DNA of 64,000 bases from Saturnia japonica (lineage: Eukaryota > Arthropoda > Insecta > Lepidoptera > Saturniidae): assembly GCA_033032175.1 (NCBI GenBank), contig CM065316.1, positions 5,116,115 to 5,180,114 of the forward strand, read 5' to 3'. This document shows positions 53,871 through 64,000 of this stretch, in pieces (within the stretch, counting starts at the first letter, position 1; every line of letters begins with the position of its first letter). The notes beneath the pieces were generated by a model, which was not told where the DNA came from, did not search any database, and worked only from the letters and a program-made list of their open reading frames with translations. Position numbers and translations under genes: made by a program.

Positions 53871-54708
53871 AATGTAAAACAATTATAAACTAGTGCATTT
53901 TCAGGGCCTTATTAGTTTGTTTTTTTTTACTGATAGCTTCTATAAGCACGTGTGGGCACTTTTGAGATGGAGATAAAGTACTGAACTCGAGTAACCGTCA
54001 CGCCCAGATACATTTACAGTGTAGAAATATAAATATATATAGCAGAGATGTTTTTACTTGTGACCTTTTTTTTATTAGAATATATTACTGATTTATGTCC
54101 ATGCCCTGCATAATAATCGAACTACTGTATTACGTTTAATTTGATCCCAGCTACTTACAATATATAATGCAAGTTTAAATCTGAAATAAAGTAAAAATTA
54201 TTGATCCGATTTTACATTAAATTTATCAATGATTTAATTCTTAATTTGTATTAATAAATATGTAATCTATCTGTACTTTTTTTCAGGATTTTGTAATAGG
54301 TACTGCCACTAGGTAGTAGATAGATAAGCCACTGAAATTAGATTTTGGTATTTGAAATATAATTATCTCTGTTTGTCGTAAAAAAAAAAACCCATAAAAT
54401 ATGAGTAAAAATAAGACTATGAGACGTTAATAATTACTGTGGAAAAAAACGCGTAAGGGTCTACAGGGTACATACAGTAGCAGTACGATAAGTGAAAAGA
54501 CTAAACGAGTCAAAATTTTGCCCAAGGTAACGCACTCTCTATAATCTTATATTATAATCATAAACAAAATTATAATAACTGAAGTTAAAATTCTGTAATA
54601 AATCAAATGAACACCTGAAACTTATTAAGATTCTAAATCAAACTGGTGCCCTCTTAGAGTAATTAGTAAAATTTATAACCTTAATTATAGAGTTATAAGT
54701 ACATATGA
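53871..54708. other. unassigned AT-rich DNA
   Basis: No gene recognised. It contains a good splice-acceptor-like 'tactttttttcag' near 54283, but the following sequence meets a stop quickly. Confidence 0.4.
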
Positions 54709-54783
54709 AATCAATGTAACAAGTACAATGAAGATTATGCTAATACCATACAGAATACCATCACATCTAACTATCCTATTGAT

Positions 54784-55314
54784 ATGCAAAAATTGCTATT
54801 AAGCATATCGAAGGAGGTTCAAAAAATAATACAAAAAGAACTAGGGTCCATGCAGACATCTATCGAATTTAGTAATGGAAAAATTGATGAATTTGTGGAA
54901 TCAATAAAAATGATGAAACAAAAATTGAAAGATATGGAAAATAAAAATATATTATTGGACAATAGGATTACACACTACGAAACAAAAATATCTTCTCTTG
55001 AACAGCGCTTAAACGAATTGGACCAAGAAAAATTGAACAATTTCATTGAAATAACCGGAATCTCTCATACGATAAACGAAGAATTAATACAAATTTCTAA
55101 TACTGTTGCTGAAAAAATTAAACTAGACAAGAATACAATAAAAAGCGTGAAAAGAATAAATACTTACAAAAACCAAGGAACCATACAGTTGAATATAGGG
55201 GACATTAAAAGTGCAGAGAGTTGGATTCGTTCCTCGAAGCAATTTAACCTTACAACAGCTGATATATGTATTGTCAAACACGTCTCTTCAAGTGTATATA
55301 AGAAAAAAAAATAG
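54784..55314 (+). CDS. coiled-coil ORF1-like/FP-type transposon protein, truncated
   Basis: This is the longest open frame in the window, 176 codons. Residues about 5-85 form a long acidic/basic heptad-rich coiled coil (for example KIDEFVESIKMMKQKLKDME). From about residue 88 a globular part begins FIEITGISHT, continues with ISNTVAEKIKLD, IKSVKRI, then IQLNIGDIKSAESWIRSSKQ, and ends near IVKHVSSSVYKKKK. This layout (coil, then 'EI.GI', a helix with 'A..I.L', 'V.R', then a strand) is that of insect transposon ORF1-like proteins that share the baculovirus FP/L1-ORF1 RNA-binding fold, which package element RNA. The frame stays open upstream to 54709 with no earlier ATG, so the N-terminus (often a zinc finger) is missing. 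It stops early in an A-rich run. I judge it a relic; family match is by pattern only. Confidence 0.6.
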   Translation: MQKLLLSISKEVQKIIQKELGSMQTSIEFSNGKIDEFVESIKMMKQKLKDMENKNILLDNRITHYETKISSLEQRLNELDQEKLNNFIEITGISHTINEELIQISNTVAEKIKLDKNTIKSVKRINTYKNQGTIQLNIGDIKSAESWIRSSKQFNLTTADICIVKHVSSSVYKKKK

Positions 55315-55319
55315 AATTA

Positions 55320-56500
55320 TGAAAAAAATACTGTCTGTATGAATTATATTAATATTAAGGCGCATCATCCATATAAACAAAAAGTGAATATTATGCATAA
55401 TTTCTTAATCTGTTATTTGGCTTCTATATACAGCCAAGCGGAAATTATTATTAGCATAGTAAGTACTATATAAATACGCCCTGCTATATAATTTATTTAT
55501 TTATTTATAAGTATGTATATATATTCCTATATATCAAATAAATTATTGTTTACATTAATTATAATAGTGTTAGGGTCGATTTTTGAATCGATATCGTGAG
55601 ATAATTTTATTTGAGGAATATTTCATTTTATTTTTGACAGGTTTTCTCACAGGTTCACCTCATCATAGATTATTTCTCTGTCAAAACATCGAAATTATTC
55701 ATGAAATAAAATATTCTGACTATTAAAAAATTTGTCCTTAGTGAAGAAAGATAAGTTAAATCGCAATTTTGCCTAAAAGTGTGCTATTATTATTCGCAAT
55801 TTAACTATAACTATCGTCTATAATATAAACAGCCCATATACACTACAAATATACAGAGTGGAAAAAACAAAACAGAACATGGAGGAAAAGTATATTAAAC
55901 ATTGAAGATATCAAATATTACTCAAAGAAAACACTCTTTTTAGGTAATAATACCGACATTCGCAGATTTTCTAAAAATACTTGCCTACACCGGGAATCGA
56001 ACCAACTATTTTATAAATAAACAATAATAAAATATAAATAATTTTATTGAATAAACATTGTATTTTACAATTAAAGAAGACAATGAAATTTAACTATTTA
56101 ACTATAATATAACCTAAACTAAACATTTAAAAATGTAAAAGTTATTTTAATTTTCTTAGAATTCCACAATGAGTTAGGTACCCAAATAAAAGAAAAGATA
56201 ATGTGTGAAGTATCTGTAAAAAGTTATGAACTAAATCATATATACGTAATGTAATTGACAAGTTTATTGTTACCTAACCTACCTTTGAACGTTTATTTTT
56301 TAGACAAGATATTATGTCGAAGAATATTAAGATTAAATTTATAGACTTTTTTGACTGTCTAACTGTGGGGATGTAATTTTAAAACTGGATCCAACGATGA
56401 TCACGATGGTCACCGTTTTTTTTTGGATTGTAATGTTGTTAATATAAGGCATATATTTACAAACATATATAAACGTATTAACGTGCTTTTAAATATTTTT
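55320..56500. other. unassigned AT-rich DNA
   Basis: No recognisable gene or RNA. 'acaccgggaatcgaacc' near 55988 is a lone B-box-like phrase (minus orientation) without an A box. Confidence 0.4.
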
Positions 56501-56504
56501 TAAT

Positions 56505-56655
56505 GTATGCGGTCGGGGGACCCCGCCAGGAACGAAATTACTCAAAATAGAATAAGTAATTAGTTATTCCGGGGACACAACGCTCTTTCCTTACGTGACT
56601 ATTTCTAAAAGTCAACTCCTAGCGCAAGCCGCGTTAAGGAATTTCGTTCCATAAA
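56505..56655. mobile_element. short inverted-repeat element (GGAACGAAATT ends)
   Basis: 'ccaggaacgaaattactcaa' (56527-56546) is inverted as 'aaggaatttcgttccat' (56637-56653). The interior has 'ggggacacaacgctctttcc' and 'ctagcgcaagccgcgttaag'. A self-complementary GGGGACCCC lies just outside at 56516-56525. Probably a small DNA transposon; the class is not determined. Confidence 0.55.
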
Positions 56656-57585
56656 ATAATAACTAAACCTCTGAACAGATTGCACTGAAATTTTTAAAGT
56701 AAGTAGTAAAGTAGTAGCCTGTAAGCCGGAGAACGACATAGCATGAAAACTATGCAGCCGAAAAAAACCTAAAAATTGCTAAACTGCATTGTGGTTAATA
56801 AAATTTCAAATTCGGTCAACATTCATTTACAAGTATATAAAATACAAATGTATGAACTCGAATACCACAAATGAACCATTAATCTTCGAATATGGAACCC
56901 ATGGCTGCCTGAAAACCGATTCGAAACAGAGCTTTGCGTGTCCCACATCGTAAAGATATTACCGAAATACTAGGAATCACGTATCGCCTTCCGCCCTGTA
57001 ACTTATACGACCGAATACGCCTCAAAACCCTGTTGGTTGTAATTAATAACCACACGATATAATCTTTTAGTTAAGTCCTTGACTCGGCACGCGTGCTCAT
57101 GAAACGTATGTACAGATTACGTAGACCGCTTTTCCTTTTTCATTTCTATAAATGTTTCACTTTATTGTGCATTACTTTCTTTGTCTCGTAATTTTTATTT
57201 ATACTCAGATTTTTAACAGTTCTTGAACAATTCATTATTTAATGACATATACTTCCCATGTCAAAAAGACATACATACATACAACAATATTTTTATTGTT
57301 ATATTCGTGATCAATGTGTTTATCATTCATTGTCAGTGAATTTATTTATTTCCTGTATTCTTACAAAATTATATTTATTGTAATAGAAACAATGAAGACT
57401 TCTAGATCTCTGTTAGTTTCTATCTAGCTTGCTCTTTATCAGAACTGTTTTAATGCAAGTAGCGCTGCTGATTATTTAATATGACGCTGATGACCTAGTA
57501 ACCCGATGCGAATCTATTTGAATTTGTGACGCTTTTTCTTCCAAGCTGTCAGTCCAACATATTATACGTGTATTTTTAAATAATT
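56656..57585. other. unassigned DNA
   Basis: No recognisable gene, RNA or repeat family. Confidence 0.4.
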
Positions 57586-57586
57586 T

Positions 57587-58145
57587 GTGATATTCCAAGG
57601 AAAGACCAGTTACAGATGCATAGTTAGTTTTCATGCCCGGTCAACTGTATCGTCTTTACAAGTCACAAGTTCCATCGTGTATGACCGCGATACTCTGGAC
57701 AGGTTGCAGAGATGGGCTGTTCGCATTATTAATGATGCAGACAAATACATCGAGCCGCTTCAGCTGCGAAGGAAAATCGCCTCGCTGGGCGTATTCTATC
57801 ATCTGTATCATGATGAGTATTCCCTCGTCTACCTTCCACAACAGAAACACACGCGCTGGACGTCGGAGTCATAGTTTTACGGTAACCTTCATCCGGCACG
57901 AACTAAAAAGTTCTCTATGACTTATCTTTGTCGCCCCGTGAAGCTGTGGAACCTTCTCCCGGTCAGTGTGTTCCCTCCTTCTTTCGACATCGGGTTCTTT
58001 AAGCGTAACGTGAAGAGTTATTTATGCAAGCTGGCATGACAGCTCCGACTGACGATGGGTCGTTGATCTCTCAATGGTCGTCCACTATTTGCCAGCAAAG
58101 TGTATGTCGGGAACAAGAATAAAATCCCGAACTAAAGATAGAATT
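57587..58145 (+). pseudogene. CR1/L2-like (Jockey-superfamily) reverse transcriptase C-terminal remnant and 3'UTR
   Basis: The frame at 57587-57874 contains LDRLQRWAVRIINDADKYIE, then PLQLRRKIASLGVFYHLYHD. This is the conserved insect LINE segment 'LDRVQRRA.RIV.....EPL..RR..ASL.VFYR..HG' found downstream of the polymerase catalytic domain. After a frameshift, FDIGFFKRNVKSYLCKLA and a stop (about 57984-58039) give the protein end, matching the family's 'F..FKR....L'. The 3'UTR then reads 'gatctctcaatggtcgtcca'. Frameshifts near 57880 and the missing catalytic region make it a fossil. Overlapping frames at 57633-57920 and 57656-57850 are shadows. Confidence 0.85.
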
Positions 58146-59085
58146 TTTTTTTTAACAGAACCCTTAAGCCTTCTATTTACGAATACTTCTCGAACTTGAC
58201 CGATTTTTTATGTTGACATAGCTAACGGATTAATCAGTATTTGAATTACGGTACAATAAAAAACAACAATAACCGCTGAGAGATAAGCTCATTCGACAGT
58301 AGTGACCATCATAACACGCTGCCGGTAATACAGTTGCAAACCTCGTACTTAGTTTAAAGTTTTCCCAATGTGCAGTATACACAGGTAGCGTAATTTGTAC
58401 GCTGCGTACATTCAGTGGCAGTTAGTTCGGGGGAATGGCGAGCGGTGCGCTGTGTTCACACGTCCTGAAATTACAGATAAATCGCTCCGATAAAACGTAA
58501 CATGCTCCCCGTAAGAAAGAAAAGTTAACAAAACGGCCGCTTTTGAAACTTCACTTTGTGTTTTACATTTACATGTATTTTTTATCCAATCTCTGATCTT
58601 TTTTATTTTATTAGTTCAATTTGCACACATATATAGTTTTTATAATGAAAATAAATAAATAAATACTCTTTAATGAATGAACAAAATTATAGAGGGTAAA
58701 CGTACTTAGGTCCAGCTGTAAGCAATAAGTTACAATTCAAAAACTCATCAAAATAACGCTTTTGTAGCAAAAGAGAATTATACTTTTTCGTGATTTTGTA
58801 GTTTTAGCTCTTGTAAAACTTCAAAAACTAGCCAAAATAGCGATAATTAAAAAATAATACTTTTGGCGCTATCTTTAAAATATACGCAATCGCCAGCGTA
58901 GTGCCATCGTAATTTGACGCTTTTCGACGGACACTTTTTCATGCATAAGGACGGTGGTCCTGGTCCCTCCATAATCAAAACATAATAATTGATAACCTTA
59001 ATTGTTTTCTATCTTATCTTTTTCAGGGCAAAGTGATGAAACTTTGCTTGATTGCAAGAATAATAGATACATCAATAATCCGTCA
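58146..59085. other. unassigned DNA
   Basis: No gene recognised. A splice-acceptor-like 'cttatctttttcag' ends near 59027 and is followed by 28 open codons, but nothing supports an exon. Confidence 0.35.
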
Positions 59086-59089
59086 TAAG

Positions 59090-59240
59090 TCGCAGTTGCC
59101 ATGCCGGTCTGCGTAAATAGAAACTGGATATGCAGCGCTCATACCCCACTACCGCCGTTTCCTCGTTTGTTACTAGCAGGGTGTACACTACATGCAGGTG
59201 ATGTTGGTTTGGGTGTCTCAATTTTTAAGATGTTATTTGA
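59090..59240 (-). mobile_element. LINE 3'-region fragment, degraded
   Basis: 'gttgccatgccggtctgcgt' and 'aaactggatatgcagcgctc', then 'tttgggtgtctcaa', parallel 6755-6930 in minus orientation with many changes. Confidence 0.5.
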
Positions 59241-59414
59241 TTGAACTTAATTTGAACTTGGTCAAAAAATTTATACCATTTAGACAATTAATTGTATTGG
59301 ATCTTTTATACTCACAGAACATAGTTCGTGACGTCCTCACTCGTCAGCGTCTTCTTCACTAAAATAATGTATTTTTTGGTTTGCCTTTCTTGTTCTACCT
59401 TTGGTTCTCTTATT

Positions 59415-60880
59415 GAAGTGAAACTTCTTTATCGACGTATGGGAGAAATTTTGTAGCAATCGTCACGTTTTTCGGTTACGCGCCATGTTGCTTTTTTTAT
59501 CAAAGTTTAGTATAGTGACGTAAAGAATATAATGTAATATATTATAATAATAACAACAATATATTAGTTTTGAAGTTTGGTTTGAAATAAGAATAACAAT
59601 ATATTAATTTGAAAGTGATAAAATAAAAAGACTTATTCCAATTTAAGTGAATTTACAAGAAAAGTGAGAGTGATTATATATTTCGTTTTATAAATTCAAC
59701 ACGTATGAGCATGATTTTAATATTTATTTGAGGTTAAGCTCACTTTTTGATTGTAAGTATCAGTGAATGTATATAAATCTGTTAAAATTAGCAAGTATTA
59801 ATAAATATGACTGTAAATCTAGTGAACATTATTCATTCTAAAAACAATAAAAAAATAATTAAATAATAATTTAAAAATAAAACAAAACATGATTAGAAAA
59901 TAAAAATATGTATACGTACATCTTTTTTAATTATTCGTTTTTAATGATTTGTTTATTCATTTTTAATTTTATAAAATCGTTGCATTTCTACAAGATTAAC
60001 TGTCATCATATAATTGTATTACTTTGAAAAGATAATTCCAATTATTTATTCATAACTTGTGTAATTGATTAAGTCATTAAATATCTGCTTTGAATTATTT
60101 TTATTAAGTTATGAAATAAATATTAATATTAAAGTTAGTTAAATAATTTTTGTTAACTAATTAACTAATTTTTAGAGTAAATAATGGCAGAGTCCGAAAA
60201 CTCTATTGAGTATCCAAATGCAATAGATGGAAGATGAAAAAAAAATTTAATAGTTGCATTATATATATCTCCTAATCAGAAGTTAGATGATATTATTGAT
60301 TTTCTTCACCATTCATTATTACCATACACCAAAGGAGGTGCCGCTTTACTCCGTAACAGTAATGATAAAATACCTATGATTTTAAGTGGAGATTTTAATG
60401 TAAATTTCGCATTAGATAAATCTTTAAAGCTAGTTGAATTTTTAAGAGACAATTTAAATGTATGTCTACAAAACAGTCCACAAACATCAACAACAAGATC
60501 TGGTACTACAATTGACGCAGTTTTTACAAGACTACTAGAAATCCGTAGAATGTAAAACATATATTTCATATTTTAGCTACCACAAGCCATTAATTACAAA
60601 AATATTTAATAATGACAACAATAGTAATAATTATGCTATCATTATTGATGAAATACAACAATAGCAATGATATTATAATAAGAACAATGATAAAATAAAT
60701 TACTCATTAATTGTATGCATGTCTATAATAATAAAATAGCTTTAATTTAATACGGAAAAAATTGTTTTTCTTAAGGCTTAAGCCTTATCTACCCCATTTT
60801 CGTGAAGTTGCAAATAGTAGAAAAATGATATGTCGTAAAGAAGTTTCACTTCTTACCTGTGTACTCTGGTACACACACAC
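59415..60880 (+). mobile_element. Helentron-like (Helitron2) remnant, ~1.45 kb
   Basis: The left end 'gaagtgaaacttctttatcg' and the right end 'cgtaaagaagtttcacttct' are inverted relative to each other (about 20 bp). A 7-bp stem hairpin TGTGTAC-TCTG-GTACACA lies at 60858-60875, just after the right repeat. Short subterminal inverted repeats plus a 3' hairpin, together with the endonuclease fossil at 60244-60600, fit Helentrons. Replication-initiator and helicase domains are absent, so this is an internal-deletion remnant. Confidence 0.6.
60244..60600 (+). pseudogene. Helentron-associated endonuclease-domain fossil
   Basis: One frame reads NLIVALYISPNQKLDDIIDF, HHSLLPYT, then IPMILSGDFNVNFALDKSLK, LVEFLRDNLNV and TSTTRSGTTIDAVFTRL before TAA at 60553. 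A neighbouring frame from 60545 then continues ECKTYISYFSYHKPLIT. The IL.GDFN.NF, TT..GTTIDAVF.R and YFSYHKP motifs belong to the endonuclease/exonuclease/phosphatase-type domain found in insect Helentron (Pif1-helicase Helitron) proteins, where it is thought to nick DNA. SGDFN holds the metal/phosphate-binding Asp and Asn, and TTIDAVF a conserved Asp. The missing N-terminal half, the frameshift and the lack of helicase make it a pseudogene. A LINE endonuclease is the alternative but fits less well. The minus-strand frame at 60306-60569 is a shadow. Confidence 0.7.
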
Positions 60881-61164
60881 ATATTTTTTTCCTTTGATTT
60901 TACCTTTTTTTTGATAGATTCAGTCTTGTGTATTTTGTCTAACATAATTTTTATTTGTTTTTTTTTCCTTTTCAGCAATATACCTCTTTTATTTTCTCTT
61001 GAATTCAGAATATTTTTCTACTCATTACGGTATATTAGTTAATTGCTGAACAATTAATACAATTGAAGAACTATTAAAGCATGTTTTAGTATCATGGAGA
61101 AGATAATGATAGTGATATACAATTATATATATATTATTACTTTCTGGGTATTCGGTATAATTAT

Positions 61165-61370
61165 GATAAATGAACTAGCGTTTGTTCAGAATCTCACCTG
61201 ATGTTAATTGACAATGTAGCGAAATGCTTTTAACGCACCTGTGGGTTTCATCAAAATGTTTTCTTCACCGAAAGTTCAGTCTCATACAGGAATTCGAACT
61301 TACGTCGATGGAAGCCATATCCATAGGTATATGCTACCACTAAGCGATGATTATTTCAAATCTCATCATC
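61165..61370 (-). mobile_element. SINE family 3
   Basis: Minus orientation: 'aatctcacctgatgttaatt' (3' end), 'gggtttcatcaaaatgtttt', 'cttcaccgaaagttcagtct', 'ggaattcgaacttacgtcga' (B box) and 'atgctaccactaagcgatg' (A box). The central body is deleted. Confidence 0.8.
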
Positions 61371-61489
61371 ATAATTGCCCACTGTTCAGTTGGAAATTTG
61401 TCGCAACTCGCCAGCTCCATCTAACAGAGAATCATTTTGCTGTAGCTCATTGCATAGTCACTTGGCTTCAAGTATGATTGGGGTTCTAA

Positions 61490-61840
61490 CTACATGTGGC
61501 TGCGGCTTCGCTCGCGTCGACTATAAAATGCCTTCGGTATTGTGGTATAGTCACCGGCCGGTTATTTTTAAGATAAAAATACTTATTTTGTTATTTGCAC
61601 GGAACCCTAAGACTTTTACTAAAATAAAAGTAGCCTAAGTTTTTCCTTATAATATCAGCTATCTACCAGTAAAAATCCCGTCAAAATCGGCCCAAACCTA
61701 TCGGAGATTAGCAAAAACAAACAGACAGTCAAAAATTCTAAAAAATATTTTTTTGTTTTAAGGACCTTATACTTTCATATGTATTTAGTAAAAAACTTAT
61801 TTTGACATTATATACAGACACTGAAATTTTTTGTATCGAT
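61490..61840 (+). repeat. Helitron-like repeat ('ctagctgtgcccgcggcttcg' family)
   Basis: Starts 'acatgtggctgcggcttcgc', continues 'ccggccggttatttttaaga', 'cacggaaccctaagactttt', 'cgtcaaaatcggcccaaacc' and 'atgtatttagtaaaaaact'. Frames at 61241-61477 and 61375-61638 cross it and the SINE. Confidence 0.75.
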
Positions 61841-62145
61841 AAAAAATAAATGACACGTATTCCGATGAATTCTTGACCATAGTACGAACCACCTACGGAT
61901 TAAAATGTGATTCAAGGTGAGTAAACAGGTCGACGGCGGCGACGGAGGCCTATCCGCGAGCTAACCGCAAATTTCCTGCATCTTCCGTTGTGATTACAGG
62001 AATTACGCTTCGCAACACACACCTGCTGTGTTTGTGGCTGTTAAGAAACGCTTTGCACAAGCCCAGCTCAACTTTATAAGGTAACCTCTTCACTAAAGAC
62101 ATGGAGATTTAGTTTTATTTAAGTTTTTAAATTATACTCCTTTTG
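61841..62145. other. unassigned DNA
   Basis: No gene recognised; a GC-richer stretch 'aggtcgacggcggcgacgga' lies near 61928. Confidence 0.4.
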
Positions 62146-62149
62146 GTGT

Positions 62150-62240
62150 ATTTAATTGAGAACTGCGTGCGCATCCTGTGACGGAAGTGCGATATGATGA
62201 AGTTAGCCATCAACGATTGGAAATAATGTGAATTTATGTT
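62150..62240. mobile_element. MITE, 'gatgaagttagccatcaacgat' family, one end
   Basis: 'gcgcatcctgtgacggaagt' and 'atgatgaagttagccatcaa' match the left end of 6455-6660. The other arm is absent: the ~360-bp repeat starts at 62244. Confidence 0.7.
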
Positions 62241-62243
62241 AAA

Positions 62244-62600
62244 CTAGCGATCGCGTTAAGGTCGAAATTCGACCAGTGAGTTTTTGATCATAGACTATTT
62301 TCTGTTTGACATTTACAATATTTCATAATCTATGATTATTATTTACATCACTAGCTGTCACTTTTCATTGACTGACAATGACAATATTTTGGGGGGTCTA
62401 AGTTCAATGGCACTGGTCCAGTTAGGGTTCGCAGTATTAATTTATTTTATTTAATATATTAGTAACAGATATTATAGATACATTTTAGCTTTCTGCACTC
62501 CTCCATATAAACTTTAACCATGCCAAATTTCACAGTATTCCGTGCACGTAACAGGCTTAAAAAGGGGTAGAAAGCTTTGTTTAACGTATTAATATATAGA
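62244..62600 (+). repeat. ~360-bp repeat (GGTCGAAATTCGACC family), copy 3
   Basis: Starts 'actagcgatcgcgttaag', contains GGTCGAAATTCGACC at about 62260-62274 and ends 'tttaacgtattaatatata'. Closely similar to 43396-43752. Confidence 0.85.
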
Positions 62601-62615
62601 TTTTACTCGTTTCAC

Positions 62616-62842
62616 ATGCCTCGTGGCGCTGTGGTAGTATACCCTACTATTGAGCCGAGAGATCGCGGGTTCGATCCCCGCCCATGACTGACTTTTGTGT
62701 TATGAGCATAATTGTCAGTGGTGTTTCTGGGTGTTAAATATATATATACATATATATGTATGTATATCAATCAGCTGTTTAGTTACCATATTACAAGCTT
62801 TGCTTAGTTTGGATTTAAATGGCCGTGTGTGAAATTGTGTCC
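62616..62842 (+). mobile_element. tRNA-derived SINE, family 2
   Basis: A box 'tggcgctgtggtagta' (about 62624-62639) and B box GGTTCGATCCCC (62668-62679). The body ends 'agtttggatttaaatggccg'. An AT microsatellite (atatatatatacatatatat) interrupts it near 62735. Confidence 0.85.
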
Positions 62843-62909
62843 TCTTATTTAAATTAAAAAAATTAATGATTTTTTAAAATAATAAAATAAATAATAATAA
62901 ATAATATAT

Positions 62910-63255
62910 TATATGACTAGCTATGCCCAACTCTCCACGGCGCCGACCGCGCCCTGACACACCCGTGTAGCTTATGGTTGTTGTCACTCGTTGTCGCCAA
63001 ACATCAATAGATGTGTTCCAGCAGTTGCACTTGACAGACAGACCTCCACTACTAGGCTTAGAGTGTTAGCCTGGACTACTTCGTCACTTAAGATCAGGTA
63101 AGATTGTGGCCATAAAGCTAAACCTATAACGATTAAAAACTTCCCTTACTTGCTTATAGATTTCCAGGTTACATGATATTTATGGTTATTGCTCCGCTGT
63201 TTAGAGTTATAGCGTAAAGTACTATAGTCTGTAACCTTTCTCAATAAAGAGGCTA
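62910..63255 (+). repeat. mixed repeat: Helitron-like start, SINE family 3 body, 'ctatag' tail
   Basis: 'gactagctatgcccaactct' starts a Helitron-like copy. 62985-63130 is a SINE family 3 body ('agatgtgttccagcagttgc', 'ctactaggcttagagtgtta', 'taagatcaggtaagattgtg'). 'gtactatagtctgtaacctt' and 'aataaagaggctataaaata' resemble 17110-17150. The SINE appears inserted into the other repeat. Confidence 0.65.
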
Positions 63256-64000
63256 TAAAATAAAAAAAGTTTTATTTTAATTTTGTAGATTGTTTTAGAA
63301 TTAAGTAAAACAAAGAAACAAACACAAAACTTTTGAGCCTTATAATATTTGTTACCTATTTTTTATTTAATGTTTCGAATACGTTCTTGTTTCTAGACGT
63401 TACTATATCTACATATTATATTTACGGGACTGACTATTCAGATCTGTGCCTTGTCGTAATTAAAACAAAAAACTTTAACCAACATAGGATTTAAAAAATG
63501 TCCATAACCTAGCACATAATAATTATACAAGTTAGCCAGCGACACCTACACGAGGCTTGTAGATTTTTTAAATCTAGCATGCTTTCTTAATTATTATTTT
63601 TTTGCGATTGGGTTTTCAGTAAAATTGTCGTCCATTTTTGTTTCAAGGGAACTCTTAAAGATTGTCTTGTTAACAATATGTTACTGTTTTTACCATTTTT
63701 AACCTGTTGTTGGTAGCTTATAGAAGCGAGTGTGAAAAAGTATATAAAATATAACACAAAATTAGAGTGACCATATAAAATACGTGTAACAAAAAATCTC
63801 AAGTTTCGTTTAGACACGGCGCGGCCTGTGGATAATCGGCCGATACTCTGATCAGTTGTTTTAGGCCAAACAGCGTTTGTCACGCACCACATAGAATTAT
63901 CGATATCATTTGGGATTTAAAGAAATATAGATAGGTACTTTAATATTACTTAAGAAAGATAGAGCACAGAGAAATTTTCTTGGAGATTTTTCTCTACTAC
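63256..64000. other. unassigned DNA
   Basis: No gene recognised. The 101-codon frame at 63587-63892 (minus) has no resemblance to a known family and no supporting splice or promoter context. Confidence 0.4.

Noticed and set aside
59028..59110. Possible exon after a good splice-acceptor-like tract
   Set aside because: Only 28 codons, no donor or homology, and it runs into a LINE-derived fragment.
63587..63892. 101-codon minus-strand frame
   Set aside because: No family resemblance, low-complexity C-terminus and no supporting signals.

Overview
The window reads as a stretch of insect, most probably lepidopteran (moth or butterfly), nuclear DNA lying between genes or inside a large intron. The DNA is AT-rich, it has no bacterial gene organisation, and its long open frames are short and mostly explained by repeats. 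The repeats themselves are the best taxonomic clue: Jockey-, CR1/L2- and RTE-like LINE ends, several tRNA-headed SINE families, Helitron-like repeats ending in CTAG-type motifs next to 'cgcggcttcgc' or 'cgcgggtcagc', and many short inverted-repeat elements. I found no host protein-coding exon, rRNA or functional tRNA that I can support. The species call is inference from repeat character, not from a host gene.

Layout. 1-8 kb: a ~360-bp repeat, an 8-bp tandem array, a 5'-truncated Jockey-like LINE with decayed reverse-transcriptase C-terminus, 3'UTR and poly(A) (3893-5034), LINE tails, a MITE and a SINE. 8-13 kb: an almost pure inverted-repeat MITE (8518-8706), a TA-flanked MITE nested in a Helitron-like repeat (9431-9756), and a compact terminal-direct-repeat element (11716-12697). 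13-20 kb: Helitron-like repeats, a hAT-like MITE and a 28-codon ORF. 20-25 kb: a GC-rich patch, a possible LTR/promoter fragment with a 45-bp tandem array split by a Jockey tail, and a 719-bp TIR element with TAA flanks (23900-24618). 25-30 kb: LINE fragments and a ~1.07-kb hAT-like element nested in a Helitron-like repeat (27857-28925). 30-54 kb: SINEs, LINE tails, RTE fragments and Helitron-like repeats separated by sequence with no recognisable content. 54-64 kb: a 176-codon coiled-coil ORF resembling the ORF1/FP-type proteins of insect transposons (54784-55314), a CR1-like reverse-transcriptase tail (57587-58145), a Helentron-like remnant carrying an endonuclease-domain fossil (59415-60880), and more SINEs.

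Nothing here works together as a pathway or operon. The relations that can be read are nestings, shared 3' tails and repeated insertion of one SINE beside another.

The most unusual signal is in the compact LTR-like element at 11716-12697. Its internal region holds nine copies of an octamer (AGTGAGTC, one copy GGTGAGTC) bracketed by short arms that are self-complementary in every copy although the arm sequence changes (GTTCC/GGAAC, AGTTC/GAACT, CCCC/GGGG, CTCC/GGAG). That is a covariation-like pattern suggesting an array of hairpins with a conserved loop. The terminal repeats themselves also contain consecutive palindromes. I cannot compute significance or search databases, so this is a hypothesis from reading.
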